Source: Streptomyces sp. Q6 (lineage in GTDB: Bacteria > Actinomycetota > Actinomycetes > Streptomycetales > Streptomycetaceae). From it: a DNA stretch of 64,000 nt. The stretch spans positions 3,658,001 to 3,722,000 of the forward strand of contig NZ_CP146022.1 of assembly GCF_036967205.1 (NCBI RefSeq). The letters are read 5' to 3'. Shown one piece after another: positions 16,821-24,084 of this stretch (the stretch's first letter is position 1; every line of letters begins with the position of its first letter). The translations under genes and the position numbers were made by a program. Under the pieces are notes generated by a model. It did no database searches. It was not told the DNA's origin and saw only the letters and a program-made list of their open reading frames with translations.

Positions 16821-16883
16821 GCCCCCTGAAGCGGACAGTGCGCCCCTGTGCGGCGCGCGTCCGTGACCGGACACTCAGGGGGC
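16821..16883 (+). promoter_or_regulatory. Leader whose long-range stem would hide the ribosome binding site
   Basis: GCCCCCTGA (16821-16829) is complementary to TCAGGGGGC (16875-16883), which contains the AGGGGG ribosome binding site and abuts the ATG at 16884. Inside the 45-nt loop, GTCCG (16859-16863) can pair either with CGGAC at 16868-16872 or with CGGAC at 16832-16836. The arrangement allows alternative folds with the start site open or closed. No known riboswitch class was recognised. Confidence 0.4.
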
Positions 16884-18290
16884 ATGACGACCGCCTCCAC
16901 CAGCCCGCATCCCGCGCCCCTGCCCCCGCCCGCGTACGGCGACAAGGTCATCGCCGTCGAGACGGCCGGGGCCGAGCCCATCCCCGACGCCGAACGGCAC
17001 GGTGGCCCGCGGCAGTTGCTGTGGACGTGGGCCTCGCCGAACATCGAGTTCGCGACCGTCTACATCGGCGTGATCTCGGTGCTGTTCTTCGGCCTGACCT
17101 TCTGGCAGGCCGCGGCCGCGCTGCTGCTCGGCACGGCGCTCGGCTCGCTCACCCAGGGCGTGCTCTCCCTCGACGGGCCGCGGTTCGGCGTGCCGCAGAT
17201 GGCGATCGGGCGGCTCGCCTTCGGCCACCGGGGCAACGCGCTGCCCGCCGGGGTCAACGCCCTGGTGGCGGGCGTCGGCTGGTTCGCGGTCAACAGCGTC
17301 AGCGCCGCGTTCGCCCTGAACACGCTCACCGGGCTGCGGCCGCTGCCGTCGCTGCTGCTCGTCGTCGCGGCCGAGATCGTCATCGGCTTCATCGGGCACA
17401 ACTTCGTGCACGCCTTCGAGAAGTACGCGTTCCCGGTCCTCGCGGTGGTGTTCCTGCTCGCGGGGGTGTGGACGTTCGGCGAGGCGGACCTGTCGGGGTC
17501 CGGCGGCGGGGGCGGCATCGGCGGGTTCCTGCTCGCGTTCAGCACGGCGTGGGGGTACGCGGCGGGCTGGAACCCGGGGGCGTCGGACTACTCGCGCTAT
17601 CTGCCACGCACGGCGGACCGGCGGCGAACCGTGCTCTACCCGGCGCTCGGCCTGTTCGTCTCGGTGTCGGTCGTCTCGCTGATCGGCGCGGCCTCGGCGA
17701 CGATCGTGGCGCCCGCGGACGCGACGCCGACGGCCGCGTTCACCGGCCATCTCCCGTCCTGGCTGGGCCACTTGGTGCTGCTCGCCATCATCCTGGGCGC
17801 GGTGTCGGCGAACGCGCTGAACATCTACTCGTCCGCCATGTCGGTCACCTCGCTCGGTCTGCGGCTGCCGTCCTGGCTGGGGCGCAGCACGCTCGTGGTG
17901 GTCTCGGGGCTCGCGGGCACGGCCGCGGCGTGGTCGTCGCTGGCCGACGCCGGGCACGCGTACGAGGCGTTCCTGCTGGTGATCGCGTACTGGATCGGGC
18001 CGTGGCTGGGCGTGGTGCTCGTCGAGCGGTGGCGCCGCGCGCGGACGCCGGACGAGGAGCTCGCGGGGCGCCTGACGGACAAGGGCTTCGCCAACTGGCC
18101 TGGTTTCGCGGCCCTGCTGGTCGGGATCGCGGTCTCGGTGCCGCTCTTCTCCAACCAGGAGAAGTACGTGGGGTGGGCGCCGGAGCGGTGGCCCTCGCTC
18201 GGTGACGTGACGTGCGTGGTCGGGTTCGCGGTGAGCGCGGCGGTGTACGCCATCGCTTGCCGAGTGTTCGCTTCGCGTCGTACAGTCTGA
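16884..18290 (+). CDS. NCS1-type cytosine/purine permease (paralogue 2)
   Basis: 468 aa from the ATG at 16884, chosen for its adjacent AGGGGG; an upstream in-frame start at 16848 lacks one. It closely matches paralogue 1 throughout: SPNIEFATVYIGVIS, YAAGWNPGASDYSRYLP and FSNQEKYVGWAPE. About 12 helices. Having two near-identical permeases around one deaminase may give two affinities or two regulatory inputs. A promoter for the next gene overlaps its last codons (18257-18286). Confidence 0.9.
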   Translation: MTTASTSPHPAPLPPPAYGDKVIAVETAGAEPIPDAERHGGPRQLLWTWASPNIEFATVYIGVISVLFFGLTFWQAAAALLLGTALGSLTQGVLSLDGPRFGVPQMAIGRLAFGHRGNALPAGVNALVAGVGWFAVNSVSAAFALNTLTGLRPLPSLLLVVAAEIVIGFIGHNFVHAFEKYAFPVLAVVFLLAGVWTFGEADLSGSGGGGGIGGFLLAFSTAWGYAAGWNPGASDYSRYLPRTADRRRTVLYPALGLFVSVSVVSLIGAASATIVAPADATPTAAFTGHLPSWLGHLVLLAIILGAVSANALNIYSSAMSVTSLGLRLPSWLGRSTLVVVSGLAGTAAAWSSLADAGHAYEAFLLVIAYWIGPWLGVVLVERWRRARTPDEELAGRLTDKGFANWPGFAALLVGIAVSVPLFSNQEKYVGWAPERWPSLGDVTCVVGFAVSAAVYAIACRVFASRRTV

Positions 18291-18320
18291 GCCCTCAGGT
18301 GTTCGTCGGCCGACGAACAC
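18257..18320 (+). promoter_or_regulatory. Promoter and 22-bp perfect palindrome before the quinone oxidoreductase
   Basis: TTGCCG (18257-18262) and TACAGT (18281-18286) are spaced by 18 bp and fit a housekeeping promoter inside the end of the permease gene. A perfect 22-bp palindrome, GTGTTCGTCGG followed by CCGACGAACAC (18299-18320), begins at about +6. A third GTGTTCG half-site lies at 18264-18270 between the -35 and -10. The layout suits a repressor of the downstream gene; it could also act as a terminator hairpin of the permease. Confidence 0.5.
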
Positions 18321-18347
18321 TGGTGGGTGCGACGGAAGGCGTGCGTC

Positions 18348-19315
18348 ATGCGTGCGGTGCGATTCGGCGAGTACGGCGGCCCCGAGGTCCTGACGACGGC
18401 GGACGTGGAGGTCCCCGAGCCGGGGCCGGGCCAGGTCGCCGTCGACGTCGCCTACGTCGGCGTGAACTTCGCCGACCTGAAGGCGCGCGCCGAGGGGTAC
18501 CGGGTGACGTCCCTGCCGTACGTCCCCGGCCTTGAGGTCTCCGGCCGGATTCGCGCCCTGGGGGCGGGAGTCGAGGGTCTCGCCGTCGGCCAGGAGGTGG
18601 CCGCGCTGACCGAGGGCGGCGCCTACGCGGAGGTCGTCGTCGCGGACGCCGTCACCGCGTTCCCGCTCCCGGCGGGCCTCGACCTGCGCACGGCGGCGAC
18701 CCTGCCGACGGTCCTGCCGACGGCGTACGCGCTGCTGCACGCGGTGGGCCGGCTGCGGGAGGGGAGAGCGTGCTCGTCCAGGGCGCCGCCGGCGGAGTCG
18801 GCACCGTGGCCGGGCAGTTGGCGCGAGCGGCCGGGGCGGGGCGGGTCATCGGCGTCGTGTCGAGCCCGGCGAAGGCGGAGTACGCGCTCAAGTACGGGTA
18901 CGACGACGTGGTCCTCGCCGACGGATTCGGCTCCTCGGCCAGGGAGTTGACCGGCGGCCGGGGCGTCGACCTGGCGCTCGACCCGGTGGGCGGCGAGACG
19001 CTGCGCGAGACCCGCGAGGCGCTCGCGGTGTTCGGCCGCGTCGTCTCCTTCGGCAACGCGTCCTCGTCCCCCGCCTGGCAGATCGGCCAGGCCGAGCTCT
19101 ACCCGACGGGCCTGTCCGTCGGCGGCTTCTCCATCCTCAACCTGGCGCGGACCGCCCCGCACGAGCTGCGCGCCCTCGCCGAACGCGCCTTCGCCGTCCC
19201 GGGTGTCGAACTCCCCGTCACGGGCGAGTACCCGCTCGCCGACGCGGCCGAGGCCCATCGCGCGATGGGCTCGCGCACGACCACGGGGAAGCTGCTGCTG
19301 CGGATCGCGGACTGA
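18348..19315 (+). pseudogene. Zinc-independent quinone oxidoreductase (MDR family), frameshifted
   Basis: Conceptual ~322 aa medium-chain reductase of the NADPH:quinone oxidoreductase type. It starts MRAVRFGEYGGPEVL with GGAAGG upstream, has VNFADLKARAEGY, then the NADPH motif GAAGGVGTVAGQ. The frame breaks at the G4 run 18761-18764 (…LREG | ESVLVQGAAGG); one added G restores it. No catalytic-zinc cysteines are seen. The enzyme would reduce quinones or enones with NADPH. The palindrome at 18299-18320 probably controls it. I regard the frameshift as a likely sequence error. Confidence 0.85.
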
Positions 19316-19320
19316 GGGAA

Positions 19321-19376
19321 CGGGCGGCGACGGTGCGGATGCCCCCCTCCGGCGCCCGCACCGTGTCCGCCGCCCG
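19321..19376. terminator. Bidirectional terminator, imperfect stem
   Basis: The left arm 19321-19338 (ending ACGGTGCGG) pairs with 19356-19376 (starting CCGCACCGT) apart from a 3-nt bulge. It separates the convergent oxidoreductase and LppU-like genes. Confidence 0.7.
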
Positions 19377-19381
19377 TCCGG

Positions 19382-19981
19382 TCATCGGGCGTAGGAGCCG
19401 AGTCCCACGAGACAGTAGACGTACTCGTTGATGACCGTGCCGTTCATCGTGTACCGGGACGAAAAGGCGTACTCGGTCCGCGAGTTGCCGCCGCACCGCG
19501 TCAGATCGGACGTCATCGGGATGGTCTGGATCACCTTGTAGTGGGCGTCGGCGGCGGAGCAGTCGACCTCGTCGACGTCGTCGACCTCCTGGGCGGTGGT
19601 CGAGTCCGGCAGCGAACCGTTGAGGCAGGTGCCCGACGTGTACGGGCTGGGGTCCTCGGCGGTGGGCGTGACGGCGGCATCGGGAGTGGCGGTGCCGTAC
19701 GGATCGGTCGAGGCATACGGATCGGGCGACGCGTACGGATCGGTGGAGGCGTACGGATCGGTCGAGTAGGGGTCCGTCGAGTACGGGGCGCTCGCCGCCG
19801 GGGACGAGTACGCCGACGAGGCCGCGTCGTCCGTGTCGTCGTCGCCCTCGCCGAGCTGGATCAGGAGCAGCACGACGAAGGCCATGGCCGCGACCGTGGC
19901 GACCGCCACCAGGCAGCCGCGGGCGTTGTTCGCTGGGGTCGGAGGCGGTCCTGGGGGCGTGGGGGGTATCTGCTGGGACAC
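19382..19981 (-). CDS. LppU/SCO3897-like membrane-anchored secreted protein
   Basis: 199 aa from GTG at 19981. A short Pro-rich cytoplasmic tail (MSQQIPPTPPGPPPTP) leads into one membrane helix (CLVAVATVAAMAFVVLLLIQ) followed by an acidic linker. Next is a repeat tract of hexapeptides of the type DPYAST, and a C-terminal Cys-containing domain (GTCLNGSLPD, VDCSAADAHYK, RCGGNS, VYCLVG) like that of actinobacterial LppU-type proteins. It is probably anchored with the Cys domain outside the membrane; function unknown. It is divergent from a TetR gene, with a strong operator between them. Confidence 0.75.
   Translation of the reverse strand: MSQQIPPTPPGPPPTPANNARGCLVAVATVAAMAFVVLLLIQLGEGDDDTDDAASSAYSSPAASAPYSTDPYSTDPYASTDPYASPDPYASTDPYGTATPDAAVTPTAEDPSPYTSGTCLNGSLPDSTTAQEVDDVDEVDCSAADAHYKVIQTIPMTSDLTRCGGNSRTEYAFSSRYTMNGTVINEYVYCLVGLGSYAR
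19698..19787 (-). repeat. In-frame 18-bp tandem repeats encoding hexapeptides
   Basis: Four units of 18 bp each starting TACGGATCG (19698, 19716, 19734, 19752) plus a diverged fifth unit from 19770. They encode DPYAST/DPYASP-type hexapeptides in the external linker of the LppU-like protein. Near-identity of the units suggests recent slippage expansion. Confidence 0.85.
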
Positions 19982-20013
19982 GGTGGTCAGTGTGGCGCAG
20001 TGGGCCCACGAAG

Positions 20014-20041
20014 TGGAACGAGTTTCTAGAAATTCATTCCA
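20014..20041. promoter_or_regulatory. 28-bp palindromic operator of the divergent TetR gene
   Basis: A 28-bp near-perfect palindrome with 24 of 28 positions symmetric: outer arms TGGAA/TTCCA and the core TTTCTAGAAA. It is AT-rich in GC-rich surroundings and lies between the LppU-like gene (start 19981) and the TetR gene (start 20084). It is very likely the TetR autoregulatory site and could also repress the LppU-like gene. Confidence 0.7.
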
Positions 20042-20083
20042 TCCATCACGACCGGAACGACGTGTTCTACGCTTGCTGTCACC

Positions 20084-20677
20084 ATGACCCCCAAGCAGCA
20101 GCGCGGCGCCGAGACCGCCGACCGACTCCTGGACGCCGCCCTCCAGGTGTACGCCGAGGCCGGCGAGCAGGGCGTCACCGTCTCCGCCCTGACCAGGGCG
20201 AGCGGTGTGAGCCTCGGCAGCATGTACCACCACTTCGGCAGCGTCGACGGTCTGATGGACGCGCTGCTGACGCGCTGGCTGACCCGGCTGCTCGGGGAGC
20301 TGACCGCCGCCCTGGAGCGCTCGCGCACCGCCCGCACCGGGATCAGGGCCGTCGTCCAGACCTACCTGGGGTTCGTCGAGGAGCACCCGGACGCCGCCCG
20401 CCTGCTGCACTCCTCGTACGCGGACCGGATGAACATGGCGCAGGCCAGGCAGGTGCGGGACGCGCAGGAGGCGCGCCTGTCGCCGGTGGCCGCGTGGGTG
20501 GACGGGCGGATCGCCGCGGGCGAGCTGGTCGCGCTGCCGCTGCCGCTGATCGAGGGGCTGATCCTCGGCCCGGTCGTGGCGACGGCCCGCCGCCACCTCT
20601 CCGGGCTCGACGACGTCGACCTCGCTCAGGCGGCCCGGGTCCTGCCCGACAGGATCTGGCGCTCGCTGGCCCCCTGA
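20084..20677 (+). CDS. TetR/AcrR-family transcriptional regulator
   Basis: 197 aa. HTH region: YAEAGEQGVTVSALTRASGV then SLGSMYHHFGSVDGLMDALL. The C-terminal domain has a helical ligand pocket (LLHSSYADRMNMAQARQVRD). A TACGCT -10-like hexamer lies 10 nt before the ATG, so the mRNA leader is very short. The 28-bp palindrome at 20014-20041 just upstream is its probable operator. Its end overlaps the 3' end of the convergent PucR gene by 52 bp. Confidence 0.92.
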   Translation: MTPKQQRGAETADRLLDAALQVYAEAGEQGVTVSALTRASGVSLGSMYHHFGSVDGLMDALLTRWLTRLLGELTAALERSRTARTGIRAVVQTYLGFVEEHPDAARLLHSSYADRMNMAQARQVRDAQEARLSPVAAWVDGRIAAGELVALPLPLIEGLILGPVVATARRHLSGLDDVDLAQAARVLPDRIWRSLAP

Positions 20678-21881
20678 GGCCGGACGACCCGCGCGGCGCA
20701 CGCCGCCGCGAGCAGTTCGCCGAGCAGCTCCGGGTCGCCGACCTCCACGCCGAGCAGCGACTCGATCCGCTCCAGCCGCTGGTAGAGCGACTGCCGCCCG
20801 ATGTGCAGGAGCGCGGCCGTGCGGGTGGGGCTGCACCCGTGCCGCAGATGCACCTCCAGGGTGCGCACGAGGTCGCTGCCGTGCGTGGCCTCCCACTCCA
20901 GGAGCGGCCCGAGGACGTCGCCGACGAGCCGGGTCAGCCGGTCCCTGTTGGCCTCGACACCGCCGCGCGTCAGCTCCCGCTCCAGGGCGAGCGCCCGCGA
21001 CGACGTCACCAACGGCCCGTCCCCGTACGCCGGTTCGGCCGCTGGCACGGTCAGCGCGAGCTCCAGCGTCGTCCGGGCGGTGCGCAGCGTGTCGCTCCAG
21101 CGCAGCCAGCCGTCGCCGGCGCCCACGGCGTGCCCGACGGCGATCGTCAGGCCCGGCTCGGCCGTCGCGCGGAACGCGTCGCGCACCGCCCGTACGGCGT
21201 CCCGGCCGGGCGGTGCCACGAGCAGCGCGAGCACATCGCCGGGGAACGCCGCCCGCAGCACCCGGCGCCCCGCGACCCGGTCCACCGCCGCGAGGGCGAC
21301 CGCGCTCGGCCCGTGCACGGAGACGCCGACGAGCCGCGCCCCGGGCCCGGCCCGGAACCCGGCGAGCGCCGAACGGGCCTGCACCTCCGGCTGGTTGAGG
21401 GCTGCCCGTCGGCGAGGTCGGCGAGCAGCGCCGCACCCTGGTCGGCGTCGCGTACGTGGGGGACGGCGCGGGCGGCGAGGCCGTGCGCGACGATGGCCCG
21501 GTTGGCGGCCTCCGCGATCCGCACGAACGGCACGACGCGCCGCAGCGCCACCAGCGGAAACCCCAACTCGCGCGCCGCGGCGACCACTTCGCGGGGCATC
21601 CGCTCCAGCGAACGCCCCACCTCCACGGCGAGCCCGGCCACACCGCGGGCCGCGAGTTCCCGTACGTACAACCGCAGCGCGCCCTCGTCGGCGCCGAGGA
21701 ACGCGAAGCCGTTCGTCAGGAGCAGCTCGCCGCCGTCGAGGAACCCGGCGCCTTCGTAGACCTCGCTGGAGTGCACCCAGCGCACGGGCCGGTCCAGCGC
21801 GCCGTCCCCCGCGAGGAGTTCGGGCGACGCGTCGGCGACGACGTCGAGGGCCAGGATCTCGCGGAGCGTGAGAGCGGGCAC
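20626..21881 (-). pseudogene. PucR-family regulator, frameshifted
   Basis: Conceptual ~418 aa. From GTG at 21881 (PALTLREILALDVV), preceded by GGGAGG, it has the PucR sensor domain, a central CdaR/GGDEF-like domain (GARLVGVSVHGPSAVALAAV) and a C-terminal PucR HTH (RHGCSPTRTAALLHIGRQSL). The frame breaks at the G3 run 21399-21401 (…ADGQP | LNQPEVQARSALAG); adding one G restores a single frame, so sequence error is likely. The family controls purine or other nitrogen-source catabolism. It is divergent from the 2OG-Fe(II) oxygenase, its probable target. Confidence 0.85.
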
Positions 21882-21990
21882 GGGGCCTCCCGGGCGTACG
21901 GACGGTGCGGACATTCCGTCGGGGTGCGGGCTGCCCGGAGAGTACGGTGCGCACGTTGCCCCGGTGTTTCCGCGCCGCGAGAGTGGACGC

Positions 21991-22971
21991 ATGACTGCTG
22001 CTCCGGGCGCCGAGCCCCGCATCCCGACCATCGACCTGCTGCCGTGGCTGTCCGGCGACCCCGCAGCCCGCGCCGAGATCGCCCGCACGGTCGACCGGGC
22101 CCTTCAGACGGCCGGGTTCCTGCTGGTCACCGGGCACGGGGTCGACCCGGCGCTGCGCACCGCGATCCGGGAGGAGGCCCGCGCGTTCTTCCGGCTGCCG
22201 CCGACGGTGAAGGAGCCGTACGCCGTGAAGGTCGGCGGGCGCGGCTGGCTCGGTCCCGGCGCCGAGGCCAACGGCTACTCGGAGGGCACCGAGACGCCGC
22301 CCGACCTGAAGGAGTCCCTGTCGTACGCGACGGACACCGCCTTCGACGATCCGGCGGTGCACGCCGAGTGGTCCGGCGAGAACGTCTTCCCGGCGCAGAC
22401 CCCGCGCCTGCGGGGCCTGGTGGAGACGTACCTCGCCCGGATGCGGTCGCTCTCCGACCAGCTGCTCGAACTGCTCGCGGTCGCCCTCGACGAGCCGGCC
22501 GACTTCTTCACCCGGCACACCGCGCACCCCACCTGGGGCTTCAACATCAACTGGTATCCGGGCACGGAGGTCGTCGGCGCCCCGGAGCCCGGCCAGTTCC
22601 GGATCGGCCCGCACACCGACTTCGGCACGGTGACCGTCCTCGACCGGCAGGCCGGCAAGGGCGGGCTCCAGGTCTTCACGGACGAGGGCGGCTGGGAGGA
22701 CGCGCCGTTCGACCCGGAGGCCTTCACCATCAACATCGGTGACCTGATGGCCCGCTGGACCGGCGACCGCTGGCGCTCGGGCCGCCACCGCGTGCTCCCC
22801 CCGCCGGCGGACGCGCCCGCCGAGGAGCTGATGTCGCTCGTCTACTTCTACGAGTGCGACCCGCGCACGACGGTGGAGCCGGTGCCCGCGCCCAAGGGCA
22901 GGGTCGCGTACGAGCCGGTCGACTCGCACGTGTACCTGCGCGGGAAGCTGGACGCGATCACCGTCGGCTGA
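21991..22971 (+). CDS. Isopenicillin N synthase-like 2OG-Fe(II) oxygenase
   Basis: 326 aa. The N-terminal DIOX_N region (IPTIDLLPWLSGDPAARAE, AGFLLVTGHGVD) is followed by the double-stranded beta-helix with the iron ligands HTD (in GPHTDFGTVTVL) and a distal His in SGRHRV. It needs Fe(II) and probably 2-oxoglutarate. The substrate is unknown. The divergent PucR gene suggests a place in purine or nitrogen-compound breakdown, but no other catabolic gene is adjacent. No beta-lactam genes are nearby, so true isopenicillin N synthase is unlikely. Confidence 0.9.
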   Translation: MTAAPGAEPRIPTIDLLPWLSGDPAARAEIARTVDRALQTAGFLLVTGHGVDPALRTAIREEARAFFRLPPTVKEPYAVKVGGRGWLGPGAEANGYSEGTETPPDLKESLSYATDTAFDDPAVHAEWSGENVFPAQTPRLRGLVETYLARMRSLSDQLLELLAVALDEPADFFTRHTAHPTWGFNINWYPGTEVVGAPEPGQFRIGPHTDFGTVTVLDRQAGKGGLQVFTDEGGWEDAPFDPEAFTINIGDLMARWTGDRWRSGRHRVLPPPADAPAEELMSLVYFYECDPRTTVEPVPAPKGRVAYEPVDSHVYLRGKLDAITVG

Positions 22972-22991
22972 GCCCGCCCCACGACGGGCTC
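22970..22991. terminator. Short bidirectional hairpin between convergent genes
   Basis: GAGCCCG (22970-22976) pairs with CGGGCTC (22985-22991) over an 8-nt loop, between the oxygenase stop and the ccsB stop. Confidence 0.55.
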
Positions 22992-22998
22992 GGGGTTC

Positions 22999-24084
22999 CT
23001 ACAGGCCCGCGTACGAGTGCTTGCCGGTGACGAAGATGTTGACGCCGTAGTAGTTGAACAGCCAGCAGCCGAACGCGACCAGCGCCAGGTAGGCGGCCTT
23101 GCGGCCCTTCCACCCCGCGGTCGCGCGGGCGTGCAGGTAGGCGGCGTAGGCGACCCAGGTGATGAACGACCAGGTCTCCTTGGGGTCCCAGCCCCAGTAG
23201 CGGCCCCACGCGTCACCGGCCCAGATGGCGCCCGCGATGATCGTGAACGTCCACAGCGGGAAGACCGCCGCGTTCACCCGGTAGGAGAACTTGTCCAGGG
23301 ACTGCGAGGCGGGCAGCCGCTCCATGACCGAGGTCGCGAACCGGCCCGGCTTGCCGCCGCTCGCGAGCTTGTTCTCGTAGGAGTCCTTGAAGAGGTACAG
23401 GATCGTGCCGACCGCGCCGACGTAGAAGACCGCGCCGCAGAAGATCGCCGTCGAGACGTGGATGTACAGCCAGTACGAGTGCAGCGCGGGGACGAGCTGG
23501 TCGCTGGCGGTGTAGAGGACCGTGACGGCGAGGCCGAGGTCGAGCAGGACCGTGGTGACCAGCGGCAGGCCGAGCCAGCGGACGTTCTTCTTCAGCGTGA
23601 GCAGCGTGAGGTACACGCCGACCGCGACGGTGGAGAACGTCAGGTTGAACTCGTACATGTTGCCCCACGGCGCGCGCTGCACCGAGAGCGCGCGGGTGAG
23701 CACACCGGCGAACTCGACGAGGAAGCCGAGGGCCGTGAGCGAGATCGCGATCCGCCCGTACAGGTCGCCCTGCTCGTCGCCGCCGGAGGCACCCGGCCCG
23801 TCCGGCACGTCGCGGGCGCCGGCGGCGGCGCGGGTGACGACCTCGGGCCGCTCCAGGACGGCGGTCCCGCCGTTCTTGCGCTGCACGGTCACGGCCGGCG
23901 CGGCGGTGGTCGCGGTGGCCTTCCCGGTCAGGGCGGCGGCGGTGCGGCCGACCTTGCTGCGGCTGCCGAAGATCCACTCGGCCATGTTCGCGAAGAAGGC
24001 CAGCAGGTACACGGCCATGGACGAGTAGATGAGGACGTTACTGGTGTGCGCCAGGTTCTCATTGGTTGCGGCGGCGAGAATCAC
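22999..24084 (-). CDS. ccsB: Cytochrome c biogenesis protein CcsB
   Basis: 361 aa polytopic membrane protein. The heme-handling WWD motif is complete (WGRYWGWDPKETWSFITWV), and helices around it carry His residues (YIHVSTAIF). With ResB it forms the System II heme-delivery and ligation complex that attaches heme to c-type apocytochromes outside the membrane. A non-conserved Ala/Thr-rich cytoplasmic insert (about residues 50-105) separates helix 1 from the rest. The start overlaps the resB stop by 4 bp (ATGA), typical of an operon. Confidence 0.94.
   Translation of the reverse strand: MILAAATNENLAHTSNVLIYSSMAVYLLAFFANMAEWIFGSRSKVGRTAAALTGKATATTAAPAVTVQRKNGGTAVLERPEVVTRAAAGARDVPDGPGASGGDEQGDLYGRIAISLTALGFLVEFAGVLTRALSVQRAPWGNMYEFNLTFSTVAVGVYLTLLTLKKNVRWLGLPLVTTVLLDLGLAVTVLYTASDQLVPALHSYWLYIHVSTAIFCGAVFYVGAVGTILYLFKDSYENKLASGGKPGRFATSVMERLPASQSLDKFSYRVNAAVFPLWTFTIIAGAIWAGDAWGRYWGWDPKETWSFITWVAYAAYLHARATAGWKGRKAAYLALVAFGCWLFNYYGVNIFVTGKHSYAGL

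Noticed and set aside
19698-19787. Short tandem units that might be a CRISPR array
   Set aside because: Units are 18 bp and directly adjacent with no spacers; they are coding hexapeptide repeats.
21991-22971. True isopenicillin N synthase and hence a beta-lactam cluster
   Set aside because: No ACV synthetase, epimerase or other beta-lactam genes are present; the PucR neighbour and generic 2OG-oxygenase motifs point to catabolism.
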